A DNA stretch of 64,000 nucleotides, from positions 806,001 to 870,000 of the forward strand of contig NZ_CP060395.1 of assembly GCF_015840335.1 (NCBI RefSeq). Direction: 5' to 3'. Shown here piece by piece: positions 55,897 through 63,903 of the stretch; the stretch's first letter is position 1, and the number at the start of each line of letters is the position of its first letter. Under the pieces are notes generated by a model. The model did no database searches, was not told where the DNA came from, and worked only from the letters and a program-made list of their open reading frames with translations. The DNA is from Synechococcus sp. CBW1108 (GTDB lineage: Bacteria; Cyanobacteriota; Cyanobacteriia; PCC-6307; Cyanobiaceae). A program made the position numbers and the translations under genes.

Positions 55897-56568
55897 ATGC
55901 CCCGCCAGCAAACCGACCCTGCTCCCACCAGAGAGGCTGCTCCCACCAGAGAAGCTGCCCTCACAGTGCTGGTGCGCCAGGGCGAAGCCACCGCCGGCGA
56001 CCTGGCCGACCACTTGGCAGTTTCGGTGCAGGTGATGCGCCGTCACCTGCGCAGCCTCGAAGAAGACGGCCTGGTGGAGGCCAGTTCCGCCCAGGAAGGG
56101 CCGGGCAGACCAAGCAATCTCTGGCGTCTCACAGCCAAAGGCCAAGGCCAATTTGCCGATGGCAGCGACCATTTTGCCCTCGGACTGCTGCAGTCGATGG
56201 CAGGCAACCTGCCGGCGGAAATGCTCCATAACCTGCTTGAGCAACAGGCCCTTCAGCAGGCCGGCACCTACCGGGGAAGGATCGGCGAGGGGGCGCTCCC
56301 CCAACGGCTCGAGCGGCTGGTGGAGCTTCGTCGCCAGGAGGGATACCTGGCGGAGTGCAGCCCCGACCCCGAACACCCCGATGGCTGGCTGATCAGTGAA
56401 TTTCACTGCTCGGTGATGCGCATAGCCGAGCAGTTTCCCTGCATCTGCGACCAGGAGCTGCAGCTGATCCGCCACACCTTTCCCGACTGCCAGGTTGACC
56501 GCGTGCAATGGCGCCTGGAGAAGGGCCACTCCTGCGGCTTCCGCCTGATTCCCAGCAGTGGCGGCTGA
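55897..56568 (+). CDS. sufR: Fe-S biogenesis repressor SufR
   Basis: A 223-residue regulator with an N-terminal winged helix (residues ~15-80, REAALTVLVRQGEATAGDLA and VMRRHLRSLEEDGLV). The C-terminal part has Cys residues for a 4Fe-4S cluster in FHCSVMRIAEQFPCICD, HTFPDCQVDR and GHSCGFRLIP. When the cluster is present it represses the suf operon; loss of the cluster relieves repression. It is divergent from ftrC-sufBCDS, the layout of a feedback circuit. Residues 12-24 contain a PTREAA doublet (the sequence before the HTH duplicates). ATG 55897. Confidence 0.95.
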   Translation: MPRQQTDPAPTREAAPTREAALTVLVRQGEATAGDLADHLAVSVQVMRRHLRSLEEDGLVEASSAQEGPGRPSNLWRLTAKGQGQFADGSDHFALGLLQSMAGNLPAEMLHNLLEQQALQQAGTYRGRIGEGALPQRLERLVELRRQEGYLAECSPDPEHPDGWLISEFHCSVMRIAEQFPCICDQELQLIRHTFPDCQVDRVQWRLEKGHSCGFRLIPSSGG

Positions 56569-56956
56569 CGGCCCCCTGAGCCCGGCCGAGCTAGCCGAGC
56601 TCGAATCCACCCTGCTGCCTGCCCTGGAGCGCCACCACCTGCGGCTGCTGGCCCACGGACTGCGCACCTTGCAGGCCATTGCCGCAGCCCACGGGGCCCA
56701 GCCTGGCAGCGGCGAGCTGCCGGATCGGTCGGCGATCCGCAGCTGGGCCGCAGACCAGCCCCCGATCGCCCAGGACAGGGCCTTCATCGAAGTTCTCAGC
56801 AGCCAACTGGAGTCGGCCGGTCGCCAACTGGAGCAGCTCGCAGCCGAATTGGGGCGGCCGCCCCTCAGCCTCGAGCTCAGAGACCTGATCGCCTGGGCCC
56901 GCAACCAGGCAAACCAACGCATTGCGATCATTTCTGCAGTCAACTTGCCCCCGTGA
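56558..56956 (+). CDS. Uncharacterised helical protein after sufR
   Basis: A 132-residue helical protein, Leu/Ala/Glu/Gln-rich with no membrane segment or metal site (LAELESTLLPALERHHLRLL and VLSSQLESAGRQLEQLAAEL). It starts at GTG 56558 inside the sufR end and its own stop overlaps the phycobiliprotein lyase start (GTGA). I do not recognise the family. Coupling to sufR and the lyase implies expression with them. Confidence 0.7.
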   Translation: MAADGPLSPAELAELESTLLPALERHHLRLLAHGLRTLQAIAAAHGAQPGSGELPDRSAIRSWAADQPPIAQDRAFIEVLSSQLESAGRQLEQLAAELGRPPLSLELRDLIAWARNQANQRIAIISAVNLPP

Positions 56957-57570
56957 GCGACAACCGGCCCCTATCGATCCCCGATGCCCTCAGCTTTTTC
57001 CAGCTGAGCTGCGGTCGCTGGCGCTCCCAGCGCAGCAGCCACCACCTCCTGCACCGGCGGGCAGAGGCAGGCAGCTCCTTCATCGAGGTGGTGGAGATCG
57101 CCGCCGCAGATCCGCGCCTGATCGCCATCGCGGTGATGCATGGCGAAGACCCCTCCCGGCTCGTGGGCGGCTGCCGGGTCACCTGGAACGCCTCAATGGC
57201 CTGGGACAGGGCTGGTGAGGCCCACGACGGGGAAAGCTTGTTCGGCCTGATCCCCACCGATGGCCGCGGCCGGACCGGACTGCTGCTGCGCGACCGGGGC
57301 TATGCGGAAACCGCCGCGGTGGCTGGCCATTTCGCCATGGATGAACGGGATGGCCTGCTGCTCACCACCGGTTACGAGACCATGAACAGCCTGGAGCACT
57401 TCAGCTTCGCGGGGGCCGATGTGCGCCTGCGCACGAGCACGGTGGAGGGCCTCTCCAACACCGCTTCCTTCTGCGTCGAAACCAGGGTGCTGGAAGCCCA
57501 GGTCCCGAGCTCCGCAGGAGCAGCCGAGGCGGCCGCAACGGGGCCGACGCTCTCACCGCTGGGATGGTGA
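56953..57570 (+). CDS. Phycobiliprotein lyase, CpcS/CpeS family
   Basis: A 205-residue lipocalin-like lyase that attaches bilin chromophores to Cys in phycobiliproteins. FFQLSCGRWRSQRSSHHLLHRR matches the CpcS/CpeS opening strand and helix; GLIPTDGRGRTGLLLRDRGYAETAAV and MNSLEHFSFAGADVRLRTST give further barrel strands. Which phycobiliprotein it serves cannot be decided from this sequence. It lies just before cpcG on the same strand. Confidence 0.88.
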   Translation: MSDNRPLSIPDALSFFQLSCGRWRSQRSSHHLLHRRAEAGSSFIEVVEIAAADPRLIAIAVMHGEDPSRLVGGCRVTWNASMAWDRAGEAHDGESLFGLIPTDGRGRTGLLLRDRGYAETAAVAGHFAMDERDGLLLTTGYETMNSLEHFSFAGADVRLRTSTVEGLSNTASFCVETRVLEAQVPSSAGAAEAAATGPTLSPLGW

Positions 57571-57661
57571 CGAACGTTACGGACTGTGAGCCCTGCAAGA
57601 GCCATGCGAACCCCACTGCAGCCGCCCCAATACGATCCTGGTTGACGGATGCTGATGTCGT

Positions 57662-58423
57662 GTGGCCCTGCCCCTCCTGAAGTACGCGCCCACCACCCAG
57701 AACTCGCGGGTCAACCCGCTGCGGGTGGGCTCGGATGAGGACTCCAAAGCCGCGTCCATGGACAGGGCTATGGATCCCAAAGACCTAAATCTGCTCATTG
57801 AGTCTTGTTATCGGCAAATTTTCTTCTACGCCTTCAAGGTCGACCGCAACTTGACATTGGAGAGCCAGCTGCGCGACGGCCAAATGAGTGTGCGGGATTT
57901 CATTCGCTCCCTTTGTCTCTCAGACACATTCACGCGCAGCTTCTACAACCTGAACAGCAACTACCGAGTGGTGCGCCACCTGGTGGAAAAGCTTCTGGGT
58001 CGCCCCACCCACGGCAGGTCTGAAGAGATCGCCTGGGCAGCCGTGCTTATGACCCGCGGGGTAAGGGGCATGGTTGACGACATTCTCAACGGCCAGGAAT
58101 ACCTGGACGCCTTTGGCTACGACACCGTTCCCTACCACCGCAACCGCGTGGTGGGCTCCCGGGATCTGGGCGAAACCCCCTTCAACATCACCACTCCGCG
58201 CTACGAGGCCTACTACCGCGGCATCCTGGGCTTCCCCCAGATCGTCTACAGCGGCGGCATGAAAACCATCCCCGCCCGCTCCCGTCAGCGCCGGGGGGGC
58301 TTCCCCGAGGACTACCTGCCCTGGGTACGCAACCTGCCAGCCATGCGCAGCCAGGGCGGTGGCTCCGGCAACGCGAGCATCGATTACCTCGCCAAAGTTC
58401 CCTACCGCAGCATCGGTCGCTGA
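57662..58423 (+). CDS. cpcG: Phycobilisome rod-core linker CpcG
   Basis: A 253-residue linker that joins phycocyanin rods to the allophycocyanin core. It opens MALPLLKYAPTTQNSRV, the conserved CpcG start, then a single pfam linker domain: LLIESCYRQIFFYAFKVDR, LRDGQMSVRDFIRSLCLSDTF, and LLGRPTHGRSEEIAWAAVLM. The C-terminal ~60 residues are Arg/Gly-rich. GTG 57662. A strong terminator sits 34 bases after the stop. Confidence 0.96.
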   Translation: MALPLLKYAPTTQNSRVNPLRVGSDEDSKAASMDRAMDPKDLNLLIESCYRQIFFYAFKVDRNLTLESQLRDGQMSVRDFIRSLCLSDTFTRSFYNLNSNYRVVRHLVEKLLGRPTHGRSEEIAWAAVLMTRGVRGMVDDILNGQEYLDAFGYDTVPYHRNRVVGSRDLGETPFNITTPRYEAYYRGILGFPQIVYSGGMKTIPARSRQRRGGFPEDYLPWVRNLPAMRSQGGGSGNASIDYLAKVPYRSIGR

Positions 58424-58456
58424 ATCGGCCGGCACCACTGGCTTCATCAAGCCTGT

Positions 58457-58481
58457 AAGGCGGTCCAAGGGCCGCCTTTTT
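58457..58481 (+). terminator. Rho-independent terminator after cpcG
   Basis: A 7-base stem (AAGGCGG 58457-58463 with CCGCCTT 58472-58478), 8-base loop, ending in a T run (58477-58481), 34 bases after the cpcG stop. Confidence 0.88.
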
Positions 58482-58588
58482 CAATGCCTTGCCAGGGCCC
58501 AGGCGTCAGTGGATGCTGACCGCCGGGCCGCAAGGCCGACCGTGGGCAAGAAACTCATCCAGATTGATCCCGAAAGAATTCTGTTGTT

Positions 58589-59665
58589 ATGACCCAAGCT
58601 CTCGCTGCTATGGCTCGTATGACCCTGAGGCAGTTGCGTCAGGTGGCCAGCGGCCTCGGTGTGAGCCTTTACAGCCGTAAGTCCAAGGACGAGCTCCTGG
58701 CAGCCATCAACGACCGCCAAGACGAGGATCCGCCCAGCCTCGAGGCCATTGAGGACGAGCTCCCCCCCGCGCCCCGCCCGGGCTCGGTGACCACCAATGT
58801 GGTTTTTCTGCCGCGCGATCCCCAGTGGGCATACGTTTTTTGGGAAATCTCCCCGGCCGATCGCAACCAGGCTCAAGCCGGTGGCGCGTCCCAGCTCTGC
58901 CTGCGGGTTGCCGATGTAACCGGGCTGCCCATGGGATCTGCCCATCCCCACGCCCTGCAGGAAGTGGTGGTCGACAGCCATGCCACCGAGTGGTATTTGC
59001 CGGTGCCCCTGAGTGACCGTGACTACCGGGTGGAGCTTGGCTACCGCCTAGGCAATGGGGGCGGCTGGATCTCCCTGGCCTTCTCTTCAGTGGCCCGGGT
59101 GCCAGCCCTCCATCCCAGCGAGCAGATCCTCGACCAATTTGTGCCCTTTTCGCTAGAGACCTCTCCGGGCGTCAGCATGCCGGCGATTGCGGCGCCGAGC
59201 CCCGACTCCGGCCTGCATGAAAGGCTCTACCAAACCGCCACCTCCCGCTGGCGTCGCCTGGGCCGCGGCTCTGAAGCCTTCCACGAACTGGAGGAGGCCG
59301 GCATCGACACGAGCGAGCTCCACGCCTCAGGGGCCGGCATCTGGGCCAGTGGCCGCAACGACTCCGGCCGGGGCGGCGTGGGATCTCGCCAACGCTCCTT
59401 CTGGCTGGTGGCCGACGCCGAGCTGATCGTCTACGGGGCCACCGACCCCTCGGCACGGCTGTGCATCGGCGATCAGGAGGTTCCCCTCACTGCGGACGGC
59501 ACCTTCCGGGTGCAGGTGCCCTTCCGTGACGGCCAACAGCTCTACCCGATCGAGGCGGTAGCCGCCGATGGCGAGCAGAAGCGCAACATCACCCTGGAAT
59601 TCAACCGCACGACCCCTGAAGACAACAGCAATCCTGCAGACAAGGCCATAGGCGAATGGTTCTGA
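58589..59665 (+). CDS. DUF4912 protein with SAP/Rho-N-like N-terminus
   Basis: A 358-residue protein. Residues ~10-42 (LRQLRQVASGLGVSLYSRKS then KDELLAAI) resemble a SAP/Rho-N helix pair. The DUF4912 domain follows (VVFLPRDPQWAYVFWEISPA, residues ~70-200) with YLPVPLSDRDYRVELGYRL. A second DUF4912-like unit may lie near WLVADAELIVYGATDPSARL (residues ~270-340). No enzymatic motif is visible. ATG 58589. The final nine bases overlap a small membrane protein gene. Confidence 0.85.
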   Translation: MTQALAAMARMTLRQLRQVASGLGVSLYSRKSKDELLAAINDRQDEDPPSLEAIEDELPPAPRPGSVTTNVVFLPRDPQWAYVFWEISPADRNQAQAGGASQLCLRVADVTGLPMGSAHPHALQEVVVDSHATEWYLPVPLSDRDYRVELGYRLGNGGGWISLAFSSVARVPALHPSEQILDQFVPFSLETSPGVSMPAIAAPSPDSGLHERLYQTATSRWRRLGRGSEAFHELEEAGIDTSELHASGAGIWASGRNDSGRGGVGSRQRSFWLVADAELIVYGATDPSARLCIGDQEVPLTADGTFRVQVPFRDGQQLYPIEAVAADGEQKRNITLEFNRTTPEDNSNPADKAIGEWF

Positions 59666-59838
59666 AGCGCATCGCCGTGGCCCTTACCCCCATGGCAGGG
59701 GCCGTGGCCTTCCCCCTGATCGTGCCTGTGGTGCTGATTCGGCTGGGACTGCCAGCCGCCATGCTCAGCGCCGTGTTGATTGGCACCGTCTGGTTTGTGG
59801 TCATGCTGCGCAGCGCTGAAATGCCCGGGCACCACTAG
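59656..59838 (+). CDS. Small two-span membrane protein
   Basis: A 60-residue protein with two membrane segments (about residues 8-28 and 33-50) and short polar ends. ATG 59656 lies inside the preceding gene (ten-base overlap), so translation is probably coupled. No family recognised. Confidence 0.6.
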   Translation: MVLKRIAVALTPMAGAVAFPLIVPVVLIRLGLPAAMLSAVLIGTVWFVVMLRSAEMPGHH

Positions 59839-59887
59839 GCGCCCCGGGCTAAGAAACAAGCCTGAGCAACAAGCCTGAGAAACGGGC

Positions 59888-61381
59888 CTGTGGGAACCCT
59901 GGCTGCAGTCGCTTCTGAGCGCGATCAAACCCTTCAGCCCATCATTTGCACCGCTGGCCTGGGCCAGTTTGCTGGGGCTTGGCCTGGCCAGCTGCAGCGC
60001 CGAAGCCCAGCTGCTGGGAAAGCCCGCCAAGCACGCGCCCCTGCCCAAGGGCATCGAGCTGGTGTTCAACCACTCAGAAACCAGCCGCTACCGCAGCCCG
60101 ATCACGGGCCAATGGCGCCAGGGCGACGACCTGGAGGCCTTTGTGCTCGCCAGCATCCAGCAGGCGAAGCGGGAGATTCTGGTGGCGGTGCAGGAGCTCT
60201 CGCTGCCGAAGGTGGCCGAAGCCCTGGTTGAGCGCCATCGCGAGGGGCTAACGGTGAAGGTGGTGCTGGAAAACACCTACAGCACCCCATGGTCTCAAGA
60301 GAATCCGATCGGTCTGGCGCCGCACAAGCGCAACCGGCACCACCAGCTCCAGGCGCTCGGCTGGGGCGATGCGGTGGCCATCCTGCAGCGGGCCGGTGTG
60401 CCCCTGATCGATGACACCGCCGATGGCAGCGCCGGCAGCGGTCTGATGCACCACAAATTCATGGTGGTGGATCGGGCAGTGGTGGTCACGGGGTCGGCCA
60501 ATTTCACCCCCTCGTGCATCCATGGCGATCCCGGTGGCGATCCCAGTGGCGATCCGGGTAGCAATCGCAGTCGGGGCAACGTCAACCACCTGCTGCGGCT
60601 GCACAGCAGCGCCCTGGCATCGAGCTTCGTGGCCGAATTTGAACGGATGTGGGGTGACGGCCCAGGCGGCCAGAACGACAGCCGCTTTGGCCTGGCCAAA
60701 GGGGGTGGGGCGGCCCAGCGGGCGCTGGTGGGGCAGACCCCGGTCACGGTGCTGTTCGCTCCCCACCGCCGCAAGGATCCCAACCAGGGCTTAGGGCTGC
60801 TGGAAAAGTTGCTCCTGGGCACCCGCAAACAGCTGGATCTGGCCCTGTTCGTGCTCTCAGAGCAGGGCCTGGCCGATGCCATGGCCCGCCTGCAGGAGCG
60901 CGGCGTCAAGATCCGCCTGCTGGCCGACCCTGGCTTCGCCAACCGGGCCTTCAGCGAAGTGCTGGATCTGCTGGGCATCCAGTTGCCCGACCACCGCTGC
61001 GGCCTGGAGGCAGGCAACCGGCCCTGGCAAAAGCCCCTGGAGGGGGTTGGCACCCCGCGGCTGGCCAGCGGCGACAAGCTCCACCACAAGCTGGCGGTGA
61101 TCGACAACCGCACCGTGATCACCGGTTCCTTCAACTGGAGCCCCAGCGCCGCCCACCAAAACGACGAAACCCTGCTGGTGTTTGACTCCCCCCAGCTCGC
61201 CGAACACTTCACCGCCGAAATCAACCGGCTCTGGAAGGGGGCCGAGCTGGGCCTTACCCCCCGGCTGCAGCGCAAAATCGAGCGCCAACGGCTGAGCTGC
61301 GGCAGCGGGGTGCAGCGGGGGATCCACCAGACGAACACCACCCAAGGGAAAACCACCCAGGTCAACACCACCGGTGGATGA
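59888..61381 (+). CDS. Phospholipase D-like lipoprotein, start codon unclear
   Basis: A ~498-residue PLD-superfamily protein with two HKD motifs: HHKFMVVDRAVVVTGSANFT (first) and HHKLAVIDNRTVITGSFNWS (second). Such proteins are phospholipases or nucleases. A lipobox-like LGLASC just before the body suggests a lipoprotein, but TTG 59969 leaves only eight residues ahead of that Cys. The frame stays open to a stop at 59876 with no ATG, GTG or TTG, so a CTG at 59888 (LWEPWLQSLLSAIKPF) gives a plausible signal. Three 12-base repeats (60523-60558) encode GDP-type units after the first HKD motif. Confidence 0.8.
   Translation: MWEPWLQSLLSAIKPFSPSFAPLAWASLLGLGLASCSAEAQLLGKPAKHAPLPKGIELVFNHSETSRYRSPITGQWRQGDDLEAFVLASIQQAKREILVAVQELSLPKVAEALVERHREGLTVKVVLENTYSTPWSQENPIGLAPHKRNRHHQLQALGWGDAVAILQRAGVPLIDDTADGSAGSGLMHHKFMVVDRAVVVTGSANFTPSCIHGDPGGDPSGDPGSNRSRGNVNHLLRLHSSALASSFVAEFERMWGDGPGGQNDSRFGLAKGGGAAQRALVGQTPVTVLFAPHRRKDPNQGLGLLEKLLLGTRKQLDLALFVLSEQGLADAMARLQERGVKIRLLADPGFANRAFSEVLDLLGIQLPDHRCGLEAGNRPWQKPLEGVGTPRLASGDKLHHKLAVIDNRTVITGSFNWSPSAAHQNDETLLVFDSPQLAEHFTAEINRLWKGAELGLTPRLQRKIERQRLSCGSGVQRGIHQTNTTQGKTTQVNTTGG
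60523..60558 (+). repeat. 12-bp tandem repeat in the PLD-like gene
   Basis: Three near-identical 12-base units at 60523, 60535 and 60547, each encoding Gly-Asp-Pro plus one residue, in the loop after the first catalytic motif. Confidence 0.9.
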
Positions 61382-61455
61382 GCTGACAGGCACAGGCCAC
61401 CACATCTAGTGGCCCAACCCTATGCTTACTCGGTCAGTCTGGCCGCGCTTCAGCC

Positions 61456-61869
61456 ATGGAGACCCTGCAAAAGACCGGAAGCCTCTTAAGAACCGGCAGC
61501 CTCTTAAAAACAGGAAGCCTGGTGAAGTCACTGGCCCAATCCCTGATCACCCCAGCCGAAGACACCGCCCCCGCAGCGCCGGTGGTCTACACCACGGCAA
61601 TCCGTAGCACCGGCAGCCTGGGCGAATCCCTGGCCGGAATTTCTCTGCTGGCCACCCAGCTGGGCTTCACCCATGCCACCGAAACCCTCTATGCCGCCGA
61701 CTGCCACAGCGCCGCCTTCCACGCCGACCACGCCATCCGGGCGGTGAGCCTGGCGGTGGAGTGCAATCCCCGCCAGCAAACCGTATCCCTGGCCGTGAGC
61801 GGTCTGGAAACCCAGGACACCTTCGACACCTTCCAGGCCGTGGCATCCGCCCTCTTCGGCGACTGTTGA
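61456..61869 (+). CDS. Uncharacterised protein with N-terminal repeats
   Basis: A 137-residue soluble protein. Residues 6-23 are a threefold repeat of a KTGSLL-type hexapeptide (18-base units at 61471, 61489 and 61507). The rest (VVYTTAIRSTGSLGESLAGI and TLYAADCHSAAFHADHAIRA) is compact and contains one further GSL motif. Not recognised. ATG 61456. Followed by another small gene of unknown function. Confidence 0.65.
   Translation: METLQKTGSLLRTGSLLKTGSLVKSLAQSLITPAEDTAPAAPVVYTTAIRSTGSLGESLAGISLLATQLGFTHATETLYAADCHSAAFHADHAIRAVSLAVECNPRQQTVSLAVSGLETQDTFDTFQAVASALFGDC
61471..61524 (+). repeat. 18-bp tandem repeat at the start of an unknown gene
   Basis: Three in-frame 18-base units at 61471, 61489 and 61507 with a few differences, encoding KTGSLL-like hexapeptides. 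Confidence 0.85.
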
Positions 61870-61918
61870 ACAGCAGGGCAGCTCCTAGGCTGGGAACTAG
61901 TTTTTCTCCCCAGGTTGA

Positions 61919-62161
61919 ATGGATTCCCCGCAGGCCACTCGCTCTACATCAGCGACCCTGGATGCAATCCAGCTGATGCTGCGTGACCTGCACACCAGGC
62001 ACGACGACATCCGCCACCGGGCGGCCTTCCGGGGCTGCACCACGGAGCTGCTGGCCGTGCAACAGGAGCTGGTCGACTACCTGCTCACTAAAAAAAGCCA
62101 GCTGACGGGCCATGTAGATCCGGTGAGCGGCGCCACCCGCAACTACAACTCCTTCGTTTGA
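61919..62161 (+). CDS. Small uncharacterised soluble protein
   Basis: An 80-residue hydrophilic, helical protein (LDAIQLMLRDLHTRHDDIRH and ELLAVQQELVDYLLTKKS) ending GATRNYNSFV. No domain recognised. ATG 61919. Its stop overlaps the TTG start of the FAD monooxygenase gene, so it is probably cotranscribed and translated with it. Confidence 0.65.
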   Translation: MDSPQATRSTSATLDAIQLMLRDLHTRHDDIRHRAAFRGCTTELLAVQQELVDYLLTKKSQLTGHVDPVSGATRNYNSFV

Positions 62162-63387
62162 ACCGGCCTCGCACCCATCCCCAGGTGGTGGTGGTGGGTG
62201 GTGGGCCAGCCGGTGCCAGCCTGGCCCTGGTGCTGGCCCGATCAGGGCTGACCGTGACCCTGGTGGAAGCCCGCACAAGCCTGGTGCGCCAGTTTCGGGG
62301 GGAGGCCCTGATGCCCTCGGGGCTCGATGCCCTCAGCGCCATGGGGCTGGCCGAGCTGTTGCCTGCCCTGCCCCACCGCCCCCTGCAGGGCTGGCGCTTC
62401 ATCGTCAACGGGCGGGAGCTGTTCAGCGCAGCCGAGCCCCTCGGTGGGGATCCCTGCCGCCCCTGCACCCTGGTGAGTCAGCAGGCCCTGCTTGAACTGC
62501 TGATCGAGCAGGCCCAGGCCTTCCCTGGCTTCGTCCTGGAGCGCGGCCAACCCGCCGTCGACCTGCACTGGCGCCAGGAGCGGGTGGTGGGGGTGCAACT
62601 GGGCGATGGCCGGAGCCTGGAGGCCGATCTGGTGCTGGCCTGTGATGGCCGGGCCTCCCTGTTGCGGCAGAAGGCCAAACTGAAGTTGATCGATGGAACC
62701 AGCCCGATCGATCTGCTCTGGTTTCAGCTGGCCTGCCCGGCCGGCTCACCCCTGCAGGGGAATTTCACCACCCTGGTCGGAGCGACCGGCGTGTTCAGCG
62801 CCTTTGAGAGCGCCGCCGGTGGCCTGCAACTGGGCTGGGTGCTGGCCGCCGGCGACCGCGCCCCCGCCCTGGGCCAACCGGAGTGGATCGAAAAGCTAGC
62901 CGGCCTCTGCTCGGGCGAGCTGGCGCTCTGGCTGCGCCAATGGGGAGCAGGCCTGAGCGAACCCACCAGATTGGCGGTGAAAGTTGCTCTGGCGGAGCGC
63001 TGGTGGCGACCCGGACTGCTGCTGCTGGGAGATGCGGCCCACCCGATGGGCCCCGTGCGCGCCCAGGGCATCAACATGGCTCTGCGCGATGCCTGCGTGG
63101 CCAGCGCCCGGCTGGTGCCCCTGCTCTGCGGGCAGACCATTGATGGGGGGCAGGCTCTCGATGGCACCCTCGCAGCCATCGAGGCCGAACGCAGGCCTGA
63201 AATCGAGGCCATCCAGGCCCTCCAGGCCTTGGAAGCCGCCCGGGGGGAACAGCTGCGCAGCCAGGCCTGGTTGCGCCGGGGGCTGGCCCTGGCGGCACCC
63301 CTGATCGGCCCAGCGATCGCCTCCCACTGGAGCCACCAGCAGCAGCCCCTGCGCCATGGCCTGAGCGCTCTGCCACAACCGCCATGA
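62158..63387 (+). CDS. FAD-dependent monooxygenase (UbiH/VisC-like)
   Basis: A 409-residue flavoprotein. VVVVGGGPAGASLALVLARSG is the FAD-binding start, DLVLACDGRASLLR the DG motif region and LLLGDAAHPMGPVRAQGINM the second FAD motif (GDAAHP). The family includes quinone-ring and natural-product hydroxylases. Plastoquinone synthesis or a carotenoid/chlorophyll-related step are possible here. Starts at TTG 62158, overlapping the previous stop (TTGA). Confidence 0.88.
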   Translation: MNRPRTHPQVVVVGGGPAGASLALVLARSGLTVTLVEARTSLVRQFRGEALMPSGLDALSAMGLAELLPALPHRPLQGWRFIVNGRELFSAAEPLGGDPCRPCTLVSQQALLELLIEQAQAFPGFVLERGQPAVDLHWRQERVVGVQLGDGRSLEADLVLACDGRASLLRQKAKLKLIDGTSPIDLLWFQLACPAGSPLQGNFTTLVGATGVFSAFESAAGGLQLGWVLAAGDRAPALGQPEWIEKLAGLCSGELALWLRQWGAGLSEPTRLAVKVALAERWWRPGLLLLGDAAHPMGPVRAQGINMALRDACVASARLVPLLCGQTIDGGQALDGTLAAIEAERRPEIEAIQALQALEAARGEQLRSQAWLRRGLALAAPLIGPAIASHWSHQQQPLRHGLSALPQPP

Positions 63388-63408
63388 TGGGAGCACAGCC
63401 GTGCACCT

Positions 63409-63882
63409 ATGGCCGCCGATCGGATCGACCCAGTCTGCGCTCCCAGGCAGTCAGCCAAGCAGTCAGCCAAGCTCCTGCCGGGGCTGGGGGCCAGCCTGAT
63501 GGGCCTGCTCCTGGCCATGCCCCTGCAGGCGGCCCCCAAGGATCCGCCCTATCCCACCCTGGATGAGCTGCGCGAGCTCCAGCTGCTCACCTTCACCTGC
63601 GGACGAGAGAACACGGCCGAAAGCTGCAATAAGGCCAGCGCCATGGCGGATCCCCTGATGGACCATCCCCGACTCGGGGCTAACTGTAAGGACGCCATCT
63701 GGACCATCCGGGAACGGGCCAAGCCCGCTGCCACCAACAGCTACGAGCGACGCGAGACCATCAACCGGGCTGGCCAGGACCTGATCCCCTTCTGCAAGCT
63801 GCAAAACCGCACTGTCGTGCCGAGCAAGAAGGAAGAAAAGCCCAAGGAGAAAAAGGGCTTCGGCCTGATTCAGGGCTCCTGA
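63409..63882 (+). CDS. Exported Cys-containing protein, unknown
   Basis: A 157-residue protein with a signal peptide near residues 22-42 (LPGLGASLMGLLLAMPLQAA). The mature part has four Cys residues (LTFTCGRENTAESCNKAS, GANCKDAIW and FCKLQNR), likely two disulfides, and a Lys/Glu-rich tail (KKEEKPKEKKGFG). Not recognised. ATG 63409. Confidence 0.65.
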   Translation: MAADRIDPVCAPRQSAKQSAKLLPGLGASLMGLLLAMPLQAAPKDPPYPTLDELRELQLLTFTCGRENTAESCNKASAMADPLMDHPRLGANCKDAIWTIRERAKPAATNSYERRETINRAGQDLIPFCKLQNRTVVPSKKEEKPKEKKGFGLIQGS

Positions 63883-63903
63883 ACCGGGCCCGGGTCGCGG
63901 GGA

